Assembly: GCA_036250195.1 (NCBI GenBank)
Contig: JAVHZZ010000005.1
Location: 68,569,505-68,633,504, forward strand
DNA: 64,000 nt
DNA from: Mixophyes australis
Taxonomy: Eukaryota; Chordata; Amphibia; Anura; Limnodynastidae
Direction: 5' to 3'
Below are positions 36,358-46,290 of the stretch, piece after piece. The notes under the pieces were generated by a model. The model had not been told where the DNA came from and did no database searches. It worked only from the letters and a program-made list of their open reading frames with translations. The translations under genes and the position numbers were made by a program. Every line of letters starts with the position of its first letter. Positions within the stretch are counted from its first letter, which is position 1.

Positions 36358-37196
36358 TGTTATGTGCGTATTGTCGCTAACCAATAACGATTGTCGAACC
36401 TCGATTTGTGTTTCCAACGCACAAAGATTTATTCGCAATAAGTGGAAAAAATATGCTCAAGCGAAGTAATAGTAAATACAGCCGTTACTTATCGCAGGCG
36501 CTCTGGATCCAGTACAGTCATTCAATCCTGAAGTCTGGGGACAAGATGTCTGCACTCTGGATCACAAGCTGCTGCTTATATACACAATCAAATACAGTAA
36601 TACAATGAAGATGGTATGGCTTGCATCTATTGGTCCGGGTCTCAGGAATGTCCAAGGGGTTGTCAATCATTGGCTGGTTCATCCTAAGGAATCCAAAGGA
36701 GGGGGTCATCTCTGCAGGGGGTATGCTCTGCTCTTCCCGCCAGAATTCCTTAGTCTTAAGTAGTTCATAATTCCCTATCATTCATAACTTGCGCATGCAC
36801 TCTGCGATTCCCTCGCAGAGCGCACCAAACAGTAGGATATGTAACAAGGTTCATTATGATACCACTCATGATGTTATTCCTTTAACCCGTTCTGTGTATT
36901 TCACTAATATGCATGTAACTCTGATATAACATATAAATACTACTATATTTCGACATAACTGACTATGTGTTGCTACTACCAATAATGTGTACTATTTTAT
37001 AAGTATGCGTGTTTGTGCGAATGTATGGTAAAAGACCAATTACTGTTGCTGCCACGTGTAGTGGATGCGTACGCCCTTTCACGCCGTAGCGTGCCCTTGT
37101 ACGTCGAAGCGTACCGTACGCATCTTTTCAGACAAAGACAACCAAGTTTGCTAGACTTTAATTGAAATGACTTTATCGAATTTGCTGACTTCGACA
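36358..37196 (-). repeat. Provirus 3' LTR
   Basis: Read on the minus strand it starts TGTCGAAG and ends CATAACA. A TATATAAG box lies at about 36,575-36,585 on the complementary strand and an AATAAA poly(A) signal about 145 bp further on (plus-strand TTTATT near 36,429), which gives a normal U3-R-U5 layout. Confidence 0.95.
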
Positions 37197-37209
37197 GTTC
37201 CACCCTTTG
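37197..37209 (-). promoter_or_regulatory. Provirus polypurine tract
   Basis: Minus strand CAAAGGGTGGAAC abuts the 3' LTR, the expected plus-strand primer. Confidence 0.7.
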
Positions 37210-37225
37210 ATAGTGTAATAAACTA

Positions 37226-39016
37226 TCACCCAATCACCGTTTCAAGTTCAGGATTATACAATACTTCTTCACAGACCATGATCTCGGTATCTGGTACCAC
37301 CCTTTCAGTCTCTTTCTCAGTGTTACTCCCATGAGACCGTTTTCCACACTTCAACACAGTAGGAACACATTTGACAACTAAACCAATTGCTAAGATGACA
37401 CCCAGTATAAGGAGAAGGAGCTTACCTACACTAGCAACCATTTCCTGTACCCACTCCCCCAGACCGGAGAACCATTTTGCTGGGTTCAACCATGAGAACC
37501 AACCCGCCATCTTTTCCCCGACCTCATATAACGAAGAATTATGGCTCTTTCGAAATTCCCATTTCAGCTGCAAAATTTCATCCATCTTCCGGTCTATAAC
37601 CTCTTTAGTGTCTTCCGTATTATTAGTAATGTACGTGCAACATTTGACACCGAACTGGGTGGCCAGTGTCACACAGTACCCACCAGTAATAGAGGTGAGA
37701 TAATTTAGTACCAGTCTATGTTGCACCAACTCCTTCTTGTACGCTTGTAGCTCCCTTTCAGTATACCTGAAAGTGTCATCATACATCTCGGTGATATTAT
37801 CTATTAATTTAGCTAGGTCTTGGATATATTTAAAGTTTAATGTTCCCCGAGCGGTCCTGGTGAGATCTAGAGCAACCATAACTTGGAAACCAGCAGTTTC
37901 ACTAATCAATTTTGTAGCTATGGGTTCCTCACCAGGAATCATATTTCTCTTGCCACGGTGTTCATACTGTGTGTGTATGTATGGTGGTGATGTAGTCTTG
38001 TGAATATCTACCATTTTTTCATGAGTAATAGTCATGATTTCAGGAACCAGTTTAGCTAAGAAACACAAGCCCTTGGAACTCGGAGTCACCCAGGAATAAG
38101 CTTTCCTCCCACAAACAAAATACACATCATCAGGGAGAACATAAGGAACAGTATGCCCATGAATTATATCACACAGAGTTTTGATAAAACTACCCATGCC
38201 TAGTGTCTCCATCTGCTCTAGACACGTGTCGGCATTAATGATATTTTCACATTTATCTGTAGAGACTTTTCCAATAGATACCTTCTTATGTTTGGTTATA
38301 CGCCCTAACTTGTGACTTCCATCAGCATTCCTGCCTAGTAGTGACCTTGTGAGTCTCTCTCTAAAATGAGTGTGGCGAGCCATTGTCTGATCTGATAGGT
38401 CAGCCTCCCAATTCTCCAGGCGCTTTGCATGAGATATGTTTAGGCACAGCAACGATCTGCCTATGGAGTATTGTCGAAGCGTCAGACTAGGGGACCTAGT
38501 GTTATTGTACCTCCCTTCTATGGGCCTCCCACCCCTTAATTCGAGTACTTCGGATATGTTTAGTGGGAATGGCACTAGTCCTATGTTATGCTGCCCTTGA
38601 GGCACGTGAGAGCACACCCAACACTCAGTTTGGTTTAGCACCTTACCCACCAGGGAGTGATAATCCTCCAAAGGATGCCCGCCTATATTCAGAGTACTGG
38701 GGGACTGGCATCGTTGGATGCATCTCTCGTCAACTAGGGAGTTGCAGAACTTGCAGATACAATACTCATCAGACAATAGCCCCTCACACTGCCTCCGAGT
38801 TCCTGAGCTAGCAGACCTTTTCATAACCCCTGGACCAAGTTTGATAATGGGCTGCTCAGGATATCCTATTAACTTTTCTTCGGCCTCTATTTCATCCGTA
38901 TCACTCCCAGAACTCTCCTCCGTCCTCCATCCTCCTTCACAAAAATAGAATGTCCTAGAAAAAGTAAAAACAAGGAAAATCCTGGAACAAAAGAAAAACA
39001 AAAACCACCACTCCAT
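37226..39016 (-). CDS. env: Envelope glycoprotein (Env), 596 aa
   Basis: Surface/transmembrane fusion glycoprotein. I take the ATG at 39,016; upstream codons in the frame have no ATG. The N-terminus is strongly hydrophobic (signal peptide, about 1-26). A CWVC motif (132-135) matches the CXXC of gammaretroviral SU. A furin-like RGKR (354-357) marks the SU/TM cleavage. TM has a conserved GGYC...CC disulphide region (448-460), although the spacing is CX10CC and not the usual CX6CC. A membrane span lies at about 530-552, with a tail of roughly 44 residues. Several N-x-S/T sites are present. No stop or frameshift. It starts 9-58 nt after the pol stop and would come from a spliced mRNA. Confidence 0.93.
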   Translation of the reverse strand: MEWWFLFFFCSRIFLVFTFSRTFYFCEGGWRTEESSGSDTDEIEAEEKLIGYPEQPIIKLGPGVMKRSASSGTRRQCEGLLSDEYCICKFCNSLVDERCIQRCQSPSTLNIGGHPLEDYHSLVGKVLNQTECWVCSHVPQGQHNIGLVPFPLNISEVLELRGGRPIEGRYNNTRSPSLTLRQYSIGRSLLCLNISHAKRLENWEADLSDQTMARHTHFRERLTRSLLGRNADGSHKLGRITKHKKVSIGKVSTDKCENIINADTCLEQMETLGMGSFIKTLCDIIHGHTVPYVLPDDVYFVCGRKAYSWVTPSSKGLCFLAKLVPEIMTITHEKMVDIHKTTSPPYIHTQYEHRGKRNMIPGEEPIATKLISETAGFQVMVALDLTRTARGTLNFKYIQDLAKLIDNITEMYDDTFRYTERELQAYKKELVQHRLVLNYLTSITGGYCVTLATQFGVKCCTYITNNTEDTKEVIDRKMDEILQLKWEFRKSHNSSLYEVGEKMAGWFSWLNPAKWFSGLGEWVQEMVASVGKLLLLILGVILAIGLVVKCVPTVLKCGKRSHGSNTEKETERVVPDTEIMVCEEVLYNPELETVIG

Positions 39017-39073
39017 CGCTGGAAAGATAGTTCTGAGGCAACGTCTCTGGTTCAGGTGTCTCAACTGCAGGCT

Positions 39074-42000
39074 TTAGGTCTCCCGGAACAGGCTCACAAG
39101 TGACAGCTCTATGTCGTCGGTCTGAGTCTTGTCTTGCACTTTCTCCGGATTATGGACTCTCCTGCAGTGGGTGGAATGGACCCAAGTGTCTCTCTCTGCA
39201 ACCTTCAGTGATGTAGTACTGGTCAGCAGCACTTGGTACGGGCCTTCCCAACGGTCTGTTAAACAACCTGAACGTAAGAAATTGCGGATCATAACATAGT
39301 CTCCAGGTTCAACATCATGACAGTTCGTCTCTGGCATACCAGGTGACAGCATTTTTAGTTTTTGTTGTTGTTGTTTCAGCTGTCTACTCATTCTTATAAG
39401 ATATTGTACAGTCACTTCATTATTACACTTTAAGTCGTCTTGTGGACTCACGATCAAATGAGGTTGTCGTCCGAACAGTATCTCAAAGGGGGACAGATTA
39501 AGAGGAGGTCTAGGAGTGGTTCGAATGCTGTGGAGGACCAACGGCAAAGCCTCAGGCCATGCCAACCCAGTTTCAGCTATTATCTTACCTAGTTTGTTCT
39601 TGATAGTACCGTTTACTCTCTCCACCTTACCACTGGCTTGTGGTCGGTAAGGGGTGTGAAGTCTGCTACTGATTCCCATGAGTTTACACATATTTTGGAA
39701 GATATCACCAGTAAAATGGGTACCCCTATCACTTTCAATGATTCTAGGGATACCGAACCTACACACAAAGTCTTGTACAATTTTCTTTGCAGTGAACACA
39801 GCAGTATTAGTGGCTGCCGGATATGCTTCTACCCAACCGGAAAACACATCAATACACACTAACACATACTTTAGATTCCTGCACGGTGGTAGTTGGATAT
39901 AGTCAATTTGTATTACCTGAAAAGGTCCGTCTGTAGGAGGGATGTGGGATGGCTCAGTTGGAATAGTTTTCCCAACATTTTTCCTCAAACAAGTAAGACA
40001 TGACATTGCTTTCTTACCAGCTTGAGAGGAAAATCCGGGAGCACACCAGTATGCTCTCACCAGTTTGCACATACCTTCTTTACCCAGGTGAGTCAGGCCG
40101 TGTGCTGCTTCAGCCAGGCTTGGATAGTATGTTCGGGGAGCTACAGGCTTACCTTGTCCATCCCTCCAGAGTCCTGAGGACTCTTGACCACATCCCTTCG
40201 CCTTCCAGACCGCCTTCTCCTGCAGGGAACACAAATCTTGCATTTCAATTAATTTCTGCGTGTCTAATGTCTGAAAACCCATCATAGTCTCGGTCGATAC
40301 AGTCATAGGTTGCCCTGCTGCCCATTTAGCAGCTTCATCTGCCCTGTTGTTGCCCAATGACACTGGGTCTTCTTCAAAGGTATGGGCTTTGCACTTTATG
40401 ACGGCTACTGTTCTGGGTAACTGTATCGCTGTCAGAAGTCCTTTTATGTGTTGTGAGTGTGCCACTGGTGTACCTGCTGCTGTCGTAAAGTTTCTAAGAC
40501 GCCAAAGGGCCCCAAAATCATGCACTACCCCGAAGGCGTACCTAGAGTCAGTATATATGTTGGCTGATTTACCCTCTGCCAATTCACACGCTCTCTTTAG
40601 TGCTACTAGTTCCGCCACCTGGGCTGAGTAAGGTGGACCAAGGGGTTCAGCTTCTACCACATCCTGATCGTCTACAACAGCGTAACCAGTACATAGCTCT
40701 CCTGTCTCTGTCTGTCTATGGCAACTTCCGTCTGTATAAAACGTAAAATCTACATTTTCTAAGGGGGTGTCACGTATGTCGGGCCTTGCAGTAAAGGTCT
40801 GATTCAGGTGTTCCATACAGTCATGCGTGTCAGTATTCTTGCCTAACTCATCATCAACCAGGGTCTCCTCACCTCCCACCCTTTGTGTCTCTTGAGACAC
40901 ATACGGAAGGTATGTAGCTGGATTTAGGGTGCTACATCGTTTGATGGTGATGTTTGAGGGTGCCATCAGGGCTAGTTCCCACTTTGTGAATCTAGCTGAA
41001 GAAACATGTCTGGTTTGGGCTGAATTTAACAGAGCTGATACAGCATGGGGTGTATAGATGGTTGAATTATGTCCTAATACTACATCCTCACTCTTACTTA
41101 CTAGAAGGGCCGTTGCTGCTACACTTCTAAGACATGTTGGGAGTGACCTTGCCACATTGTCTAATTGTGCACTGTAGTATGCTACCGGTCTGCTAGCGTC
41201 ACCATGTTTCTGTGTGAGGACACCTGCTGCACAGCCATCAGCTTCTGTACAAAATAGCTCAAAAGGCTTTTCATAATCAGGTATTCCCAATGCAGGTGCT
41301 CTTGTCAGACTATCTTTAAGATTAAAGAACGCTTGCTCCGACTCTTCTGTGTGTACGACACGTTCTGGTTTTGAGGAAGAGACTAGCTCCTGCAATGGTA
41401 ATGCCAGAATAGAAAAACCTGGGATCCAGGACCTACAGTATCCACACATCCCCAAGAAAGTACGAATCTGCTTCTGGCTCTGCGGCAGGGTCATGTGTTG
41501 TATGGCCTCAATTCTGTCGGTTGTCAGGTGTCTTAGCCCCTTAGTGAGGCAGTGTCCTAAGTATTTGACCTTAGTCTGACATGGCTGTAATTTATCCTTT
41601 GCCACCTTGTGCCCTGTTTGTGAAAGATGAAGCAACAACAATTTAGTATCATGTAAACATGACATAAAAGAATCAGAGCACAACAACAAATCGTCCACAT
41701 ATTGAATTAGAACAGACCCATTGTGGGGTTGAAAGGATTGCAAACAGTCATGTAAGGCCTGGGAGAAAATACTGGGGCTGTCAATGAACCCCTGGGGTAG
41801 TCTGGTCCATGTGTATTGCACTCCCCTGTAGGAGAATGCAAAAAGGTATTGGCAGTCAGGGTGAAGAGGGACTGAAAAGAAAGCAGAACATAGATCAATG
41901 ACAGTAAAATGACTGGCAGACGGTGGAATCTGCATGAGGATGACAGCTGGATTCGGCACTACGGGGAATTGGCTCTCAACAACTTTGTTAATTCCCCTTA

Positions 42001-42748
42001 AGTCCTGGACTAATCTATAGCCCCTCCCCCCACTCTTCTTCACAGGGAATATGGGACTATTTGCTGTACTGGCTGTACGAATTAAAATCCCTTGTTGTAA
42101 CAGCCTCTCAATAACAGGATATACCCCTAGTTCCACCTCCGGTTTTAATGGATACTGTGGGATTTTTGGAGCTATCCTACCACTTTTTAGATTGACCATG
42201 ACAGGGGCTACGTATGCCATCAGTCCAGTGTCCTGTCCATCTCTGGTCCATAGGGAACCTGGTATTTCCAGCAACATCCCCTTTACTTGAGATGGACTTT
42301 GTTCTATAACAGGAGAGTGTAACATTAACCTTGGAGGGGTGTCCAATATGTCCTGTACCTCATGTGCAACCCTCTCGGGTATATCTAGGAACACACCATC
42401 TGAAGTACAGTATATGACACATCCCATTTTACATAACAAGTCTCTCCCTAGCAAGTTAGTAGGAGCCGCTGCAGCCAAGAGAAACGAATGCTTAGTATGC
42501 AGAGGCCCGATAGTAACTTCGGCGGGTTTAGTTAGAGGATAATGTAACACTTTTCCCGTCACCCCCATAGCTGGAATAGTTTTGCTGGTCACCTGTAGAT
42601 TGAAAGGAGAGGTTATCACAGATCGGGCCGCCCCTGTATCTACAAGAAAAGTTTGTTTCCTGCCAGCTATGTCAACTATCATTGTTGGTTCTTCACTCTG
42701 ACTCTCAGTTAACCTCACTGGCTGTAGACTACAGGTATGACCTGACCC
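39074..42748 (-). CDS. pol: Pol polyprotein (protease, RT, RNase H, integrase)
   Basis: Read in frame with gag through the TAG at 42,749-42,751; about 1,224 residues follow it. Numbering from the first alternative start at 42,718: protease DTGA at 27-30; reverse transcriptase with LPQGF (307-311) and YVDD (340-343); RNase H acidic residues D663, E703, D724 and D794; integrase zinc motif H873, H877, C907, C910; and catalytic D939, D997, E1033 with the 35-residue spacing of DD35E. All expected catalytic residues are present and no stop interrupts the frame. The length is normal for gammaretroviral pol. The polyprotein would be made by suppression of the gag stop and cut by its own protease. Confidence 0.95.
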   Translation of the reverse strand, partial: GSGHTCSLQPVRLTESQSEEPTMIVDIAGRKQTFLVDTGAARSVITSPFNLQVTSKTIPAMGVTGKVLHYPLTKPAEVTIGPLHTKHSFLLAAAAPTNLLGRDLLCKMGCVIYCTSDGVFLDIPERVAHEVQDILDTPPRLMLHSPVIEQSPSQVKGMLLEIPGSLWTRDGQDTGLMAYVAPVMVNLKSGRIAPKIPQYPLKPEVELGVYPVIERLLQQGILIRTASTANSPIFPVKKSGGRGYRLVQDLRGINKVVESQFPVVPNPAVILMQIPPSASHFTVIDLCSAFFSVPLHPDCQYLFAFSYRGVQYTWTRLPQGFIDSPSIFSQALHDCLQSFQPHNGSVLIQYVDDLLLCSDSFMSCLHDTKLLLLHLSQTGHKVAKDKLQPCQTKVKYLGHCLTKGLRHLTTDRIEAIQHMTLPQSQKQIRTFLGMCGYCRSWIPGFSILALPLQELVSSSKPERVVHTEESEQAFFNLKDSLTRAPALGIPDYEKPFELFCTEADGCAAGVLTQKHGDASRPVAYYSAQLDNVARSLPTCLRSVAATALLVSKSEDVVLGHNSTIYTPHAVSALLNSAQTRHVSSARFTKWELALMAPSNITIKRCSTLNPATYLPYVSQETQRVGGEETLVDDELGKNTDTHDCMEHLNQTFTARPDIRDTPLENVDFTFYTDGSCHRQTETGELCTGYAVVDDQDVVEAEPLGPPYSAQVAELVALKRACELAEGKSANIYTDSRYAFGVVHDFGALWRLRNFTTAAGTPVAHSQHIKGLLTAIQLPRTVAVIKCKAHTFEEDPVSLGNNRADEAAKWAAGQPMTVSTETMMGFQTLDTQKLIEMQDLCSLQEKAVWKAKGCGQESSGLWRDGQGKPVAPRTYYPSLAEAAHGLTHLGKEGMCKLVRAYWCAPGFSSQAGKKAMSCLTCLRKNVGKTIPTEPSHIPPTDGPFQVIQIDYIQLPPCRNLKYVLVCIDVFSGWVEAYPAATNTAVFTAKKIVQDFVCRFGIPRIIESDRGTHFTGDIFQNMCKLMGISSRLHTPYRPQASGKVERVNGTIKNKLGKIIAETGLAWPEALPLVLHSIRTTPRPPLNLSPFEILFGRQPHLIVSPQDDLKCNNEVTVQYLIRMSRQLKQQQQKLKMLSPGMPETNCHDVEPGDYVMIRNFLRSGCLTDRWEGPYQVLLTSTTSLKVAERDTWVHSTHCRRVHNPEKVQDKTQTDDIELSLVSLFRET

Positions 42749-42751
42749 CTA
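42749..42751 (-). promoter_or_regulatory. Gag-pol amber stop, likely readthrough site
   Basis: Gag ends at TAG followed by GGG TCA GGT, and pol stays open in the same frame. Gammaretroviruses use an in-frame UAG with a downstream pseudoknot for suppression. A G directly after UAG fits that class. I did not fold the downstream RNA. Confidence 0.7.
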
Positions 42752-44368
42752 GCGCTGACTAGTGATTTCCCGCGCAGCATTTGCTGCCGTAATATGCGCG
42801 GGTAGATGTGAGTCTTCTAGTCTATGTGAATCCTTTCTTGGAGGATATCTATGTGACCCATCCCTATGTGTATTGAGTCTTTCTTTATTACAATCTCTAG
42901 CGTAATGTCCTTCCTCGTTACAGTTGAAACACCTGATCACTTTAGGTTTCCTGTTATATGGGTTGTATGCTGGTGGTCGTGTATGCACCCCTTCTAGAGC
43001 CTGTATACTTACCGTCATTAACCTATCACTTTTCTCTTCCCTTTTTCTAAAAAGGTTCTTGTAATGCTCCACAGCAGACTCCCTAAGGGAGTCTACCGTG
43101 ACGCCTCTCCAATTAGGTAATGTGGTTTGTACTCTCGTCTTTAAATTTTCCCTAAGGCCATCCATCAGTACCCCTACAGCTACCTCTCTGTGATGTGGGT
43201 CCTCACTTATGTTGGATATCCCAGTAAATCGTGCAATCGCTGTTATAGCTCTAGCAAAGTAATCTGAGGCAGTTTCACTATCTTTTTGTTTAATGGTGAA
43301 AATCTTACTCCAATTTACTACTACTGGAAAACAGATGGCTAAGTGTTTGACAATTTGTTCTATATTCCGTTGGTTAATCTCATCAGTCAGGGTGTCATCT
43401 TCCTCCAACAAACAATCTCCAATAAATTTTTGTATGTTAGTATTGGGAGGAAGACACGCCCTCAACACTACCCGCCAATCCTTACTGGTTGGTTCATGAG
43501 CATTCCCTAAGTCTTTAACAAATTTTTGACATTTAGCTAACTCTTTTCTAGGATCTGGGAATTCATTCATAATGGAACGTAATTCTGATCTAGTCCAGGG
43601 ACAATGCATTGTAACATTTCTTAAAGGAACTACACCATCCTTATCCGGTTTCCCATTGGGAACTGATATTGTGCGGACCGGGAACACACCCTCTGGTACA
43701 CTAACTTCAAGGGACGCTACAGGATTTACAGGCCCTAGATTTAGAACACTTTCACTCCTAGTGATCACGCTACTCTCACCTATCTCAGCCATTTTCTCAT
43801 ACTTGCGCTGAGCCTCTAGTACATTAACAGCATGGGCAATGGCCGAAATCACAGTGGGTTCATCTTCGTTTTCAGATACACTTGATTGAAACTGATTTAA
43901 AACAGGGTACAACTTAGTAATTTTTCTATTTTCAGTTTTAACAACGGCTGTACTTACCCCTCCCGCCACATAAGGTGGCGGGGGCGCGCTTGCGCTGAGT
44001 TCGCCATGCTTCTCAATGGTTACATCCGCCTTGCGCGCGCTTTTTGCCACGCCTATTTCCGGTTTGCATTCGCTGCTCTGCCACGTGTTACCTTCCATTT
44101 GCCACAATTTTAAACAATCATTATGTCTATTTCTCTTTTTCGTTGACTTGATCAACCATATTTTATCTTTTACAGTATTCAGTACCTCTGCATTAAAACT
44201 CCCTATTGTTGGGAAAGGCCTATCACAAGCTTTGGTCATCCCGACCCACGTGTCACAATACACAGTTGCATATGCACCATATTTCTTACACATGAGAAAC
44301 CTCGCTGAACCAATAGGGCCTTCCTTAGGCAGTACACTGACCATCTCTAGCGTATGCTTAGCACCCAT
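42749..44368 (-). CDS. gag: Gag polyprotein, 539 aa
   Basis: Structural polyprotein (matrix, capsid, nucleocapsid). The open frame extends to 44,473, but I choose the ATG at 44,368 because it gives MGAKHT, an N-myristoylation-type start expected for Gag; upstream codons encode a short duplicated motif (TEHCGVSVF twice). A PPPY late-domain motif in the N-terminal third would recruit NEDD4-type ligases for budding. The capsid has a PWTRSEL start and a major-homology-like region. One zinc knuckle CFNCNEEGHYARDC (about 480-493) binds genomic RNA. The frame ends in TAG, with pol continuing in the same frame. Confidence 0.93.
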   Translation of the reverse strand: MGAKHTLEMVSVLPKEGPIGSARFLMCKKYGAYATVYCDTWVGMTKACDRPFPTIGSFNAEVLNTVKDKIWLIKSTKKRNRHNDCLKLWQMEGNTWQSSECKPEIGVAKSARKADVTIEKHGELSASAPPPPYVAGGVSTAVVKTENRKITKLYPVLNQFQSSVSENEDEPTVISAIAHAVNVLEAQRKYEKMAEIGESSVITRSESVLNLGPVNPVASLEVSVPEGVFPVRTISVPNGKPDKDGVVPLRNVTMHCPWTRSELRSIMNEFPDPRKELAKCQKFVKDLGNAHEPTSKDWRVVLRACLPPNTNIQKFIGDCLLEEDDTLTDEINQRNIEQIVKHLAICFPVVVNWSKIFTIKQKDSETASDYFARAITAIARFTGISNISEDPHHREVAVGVLMDGLRENLKTRVQTTLPNWRGVTVDSLRESAVEHYKNLFRKREEKSDRLMTVSIQALEGVHTRPPAYNPYNRKPKVIRCFNCNEEGHYARDCNKERLNTHRDGSHRYPPRKDSHRLEDSHLPAHITAANAAREITSQR

Positions 44369-45360
44369 GTTGAACAATATACCTTCTACCCGGAACACAG
44401 ACACACCGCAATGCTCTGTTCCTTCCGGCCAAATGTGAAATACAGACACACCGCAATGCTCTGTTCTTTCCACCTAATAATTTCAACTCTGTTGCTATAC
44501 TCACCGCTAGAGATCTATAATCCTCGGTGAACGTATTTCCTTTAGCCGCGTTCACTCGCTTTTCTCGCCCCTGGCGAGAATCCCTAATACAGAAATATCA
44601 CTGTGGGCCCCAAGGGCTATCAGCTCCTCGATACCCTGGCTAAACCACAAAATCTGCTGAGTTTATTATCGCTGGGAGCGCAAAGTCGATACAATCAACC
44701 TGCCTTTCCAGTATAATTCCTCCTAGCTGCTTCACCAATTCGCACTAACGGTGCGACCGGATCGCACTGCCTACCAATACTAATTATTAGCAAACCTTGC
44801 GATCTATTGGTAGCGCTTTGCGAAAACCCAGTTTTCGCATTCGGTATACCTGCCCTGTATACCGTCCTTCAGTTGGGCAATCCGCCTCGTCAGACAGCAA
44901 CTGAGCACCTCAACAATAAAACAGTGTATCTACGTTACAACATCACACACTATACACCTTTTCTGCGCAGAAAATCAAAAGTTCCCAACAATAGTAATAA
45001 TGTCTCAGAGGCTTTCACAAGTAATTATACTATGCATGTATAATAACTATCAAAACGATTGTTTAACCACGTGGCAAGTTTACCGGAAGTTCGCGTACGC
45101 ACAGCAGGAAGTACACATACGCTAAACAATGCAATACAGTTAAAACGCACAATGACAGAAAAAAGAAACAGTTTTCTCTTTTGTCCCTAGGTTCTAGTTA
45201 GCGTGCCCTAGATAATGCAAAACGGACATTCGGTTTCGCAACACAGAGTAAAATTCAGGTTTTGAACACCATGCGTTCTTACCCGTTTATGACGCGTCTC
45301 CACCCTTTGTTGAGGAACCGAAATCCGTTGGTCTTGCGTATCATCGGCAACGAAACCTCC
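44369..45360 (-). other. Provirus 5' leader (packaging region)
   Basis: About 1 kb between the primer binding site and gag, where packaging signal, splice donor and translation-control elements would lie. A 25-bp direct repeat (ACAGACACACCGCAATGCTC core) occurs twice at 44,398-44,465. No other conserved gene. Confidence 0.6.
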
Positions 45361-45378
45361 AAAGCTCACGAGCCCCCA
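45361..45378 (-). promoter_or_regulatory. Provirus primer binding site, proline-tRNA type
   Basis: Minus strand TGGGGGCTCGTGAGCTTT begins two bases inside the 5' LTR. Its first 11 bases match the site complementary to the 3' end of tRNA-Pro, used by murine leukaemia-type viruses. The remaining bases diverge. Confidence 0.75.
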
Positions 45379-45380
45379 AT

Positions 45381-46219
45381 TGTTATGTGCGTATTGTCGC
45401 TAACCAATAACGATTGTCGAACCTCGATTTGTGTTTCCAACGCACAAAGATTTATTCGCAATAAGTGGAAAAAATATGCTCAAGCGAAGTAATAGTAAAT
45501 ACAGCCGTTACTTATCGCAGGCGCTCTGGATCCAGTACAGTCATTCAATCCTGAAGTCTGGGGACAAGATGTCTGCACTCTGGATCACAAGCTGCTGCTT
45601 ATATACACAATCAAATACAGTAATACAATGAAGATGGTATGGCTTGCATCTATTGGTCCGGGTCTCAGGAATGTCCAAGGGGTTGTCAATCATTGGCTGG
45701 TTCATCCTAAGGAATCCAAAGGAGGGGGTCATCTCTGCAGGGGGTATGCTCTGCTCTTCCCGCCAGAATTCCTTAGTCTTAAGTAGTTCATAATTCCCTA
45801 TCATTCATAACTTGCGCATGCACTCTGCGATTCCCTCGCAGAGCGCACCAAACAGTAGGATATGTAACAAGGTTCATTATGATACCACTCATGATGTTAT
45901 TCCTTTAACCCGTTCTGTGTATTTCACTAATATGCATGTAACTCTGATATAACATATAAATACTACTATATTTCGACATAACTGACTATGTGTTGCTACT
46001 ACCAATAATGTGTACTATTTTATAAGTATGCGTGTTTGTGCGAATGTATGGTAAAAGACCAATTACTGTTGCTGCCACGTGTAGTGGATGCGTACGCCCT
46101 TTCACGCCGTAGCGTGCCCTTGTACGTCGAAGCGTACCGTACGCATCTTTTCAGACAAAGACAACCAAGTTTGCTAGACTTTAATTGAAATGACTTTATC
46201 CAATTTGCTGACTTCGACA
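45381..46219 (-). repeat. Provirus 5' LTR
   Basis: 839 bp, nearly identical to the 3' LTR. It carries the TATATAAG promoter and AATAAA signals in the same positions and should be the active promoter copy. Confidence 0.95.
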
Positions 46220-46235
46220 ATAGATACAGAATATA

Positions 46236-46290
46236 CAGTGATGGGCAAAAATATTGGCACCCTTGAGTTTTTTTCTAATAATGCACCATT
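46236..46290 (+). repeat. Possible Tc1/mariner terminal fragment
   Basis: TA followed by CAGTGATGGGCAAAAATATT and GGCACCCTTGAG resembles Tc1-family ends in frogs and fish. The rest of the element is not recognised. Confidence 0.4.

Larger units (their letters stand above)
36354..46223 (-). mobile_element. Complete gammaretrovirus-like endogenous provirus
   Basis: Two 839-bp LTRs (36,358-37,196 and 45,381-46,219) bound by a 4-bp ATAG duplication (36,354-36,357; 46,220-46,223). Minus-strand order: 5' LTR (right), proline-type primer binding site, leader, gag, pol, env, polypurine tract, 3' LTR. By eye the LTRs differ at one base (G/C in the CTTTATC-AATTTG context near their right ends), so the insertion is very recent. 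All three genes are open over family-typical lengths. Gag and pol share a frame across a TAG, the zinc knuckle is single, the duplication is 4 bp and the primer site is proline-like, all pointing to the gammaretrovirus/class I side. Confidence 0.95.

Noticed and set aside
44369..44473. Upstream extension of provirus gag to the ATG at 44,473
   Set aside because: The extension encodes a short direct repeat and would bury the MG myristoylation start at 44,368, so the downstream ATG is preferred.
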